Below are positions 63,960-64,000 of a stretch of 64,000 bases of DNA, piece after piece; the stretch's first letter is position 1; every line of letters begins with the position of its first letter. Source of the stretch: Maribacter vaceletii (GTDB lineage Bacteria; Bacteroidota; Bacteroidia; Flavobacteriales; Flavobacteriaceae); NCBI RefSeq assembly GCF_003634105.1, contig NZ_RBIQ01000007.1, forward strand, positions 496,001-560,000, written 5' to 3'. The notes under the pieces are model-generated. The model worked only from the letters and a program-made list of their open reading frames with translations. It made no database searches and was not told the origin of the DNA. The translations under genes and the position numbers were made by a program.

Positions 63960-64000
63960 ATGAGTACAAAAATTTCAAACATTAAAACAAGATTGTTTAC
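63960..64000 (+). CDS. 5' end of a probable enolase-superfamily cycloisomerase (3' end outside the window)
   Basis: Only 13 codons are visible: MSTKISNIKTRLF. The pattern KI-x-x-IKTRLF is how many mandelate racemase/muconate-lactonising-type proteins begin, including 3,6-anhydro-L-galactonate cycloisomerase. That enzyme would complete the route from the aldehyde dehydrogenase product to 2-keto-3-deoxygalactonate. With so few residues this is a context-led guess. Confidence 0.4.
   Translation, partial: MSTKISNIKTRLF

Noticed and set aside
1-64000. Search for tRNA, rRNA, CRISPR arrays, insertion sequences, transposases or integrases
   Set aside because: None was recognised by eye; the only possible trace of rearrangement is the relic susC leader near 34900.

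Overview
The window is AT-rich, has tightly packed genes, and carries SusC/SusD pairs, lipoprotein signal peptides on most exported enzymes, and leaders of the TTAACT...TTATGAAA type. This points to a marine member of Flavobacteriaceae (Bacteroidota). Almost all of it is one large polysaccharide utilization region (or several fused ones) for a sulfated galactan. I count seven formylglycine-type S1 sulfatases, two GH117 proteins (one a full match in motif order to the AhgA-type 3,6-anhydro-L-galactosidases), a GH2, a GH29, several unclassified carbohydrate-active enzymes, three SusC/SusD transport pairs and four regulators. No agarase, porphyranase or carrageenase (GH16, GH50, GH86, GH82) is present here, so the endo-acting enzymes must lie elsewhere.

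Region 1 (1-18760, + strand) is a 12-gene degradation operon: four sulfatases (the first cut by the window edge), an Asp-box beta-propeller lipoprotein, an unclassified TIM-barrel-type enzyme, an SGNH hydrolase, a DUF1080 lipoprotein, a sialate-O-acetylesterase-like enzyme, a divergent GH117, a DUF5060/DUF4038-type hydrolase and a GH43-like propeller. Region 2 (19068-27122) holds SusC1, SusD1 and a large FG-GAP/UnbV lipoprotein. Region 3 (27211-32923) is a FadR-type GntR regulator, a D-galactonate dehydratase, an exported sulfatase fused to an SMP-30/gluconolactonase domain, and another sulfatase. A GH29 gene faces it on the other strand.

Region 4 (34510-45384) begins with a 1.07-kb non-coding stretch containing a relic of a susC start, followed by SusC2, SusD2, a second FG-GAP/UnbV lipoprotein and a membrane-spanning TPR-HTH regulator. 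Region 5 (45504-53913, - strand) is SusC3, SusD3 and a surface glycan-binding lipoprotein, with a second TPR-HTH regulator upstream. Region 6 (54301-64000, + strand) is GH2 + GH117, then an IclR regulator, a zinc-type alcohol dehydrogenase, a KduD-like SDR, a sulfatase, an AldA-like aldehyde dehydrogenase and the first 13 codons of what looks like an enolase-superfamily cycloisomerase.

Working model (inference): SusC/D systems import sulfated galacto-oligosaccharides. Sulfatases remove sulfate, GH2 removes terminal D-galactose, GH117 releases 3,6-anhydro-L-galactose, and GH29 could remove L-galactose or L-fucose. The right-end genes match the known 3,6-anhydrogalactose route (aldehyde dehydrogenase, cycloisomerase, 2-keto-3-deoxygalactonate 5-dehydrogenase, KduD-like reductase). 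The DgoD/lactonase block suggests a parallel oxidative D-galactose route. The main points of novelty are the exported sulfatase-lactonase fusion, the paired membrane-tethered TPR-HTH regulators, a nearly perfect 34-bp operator-like palindrome before the catabolic genes, and repeated motifs in the promoter regions.
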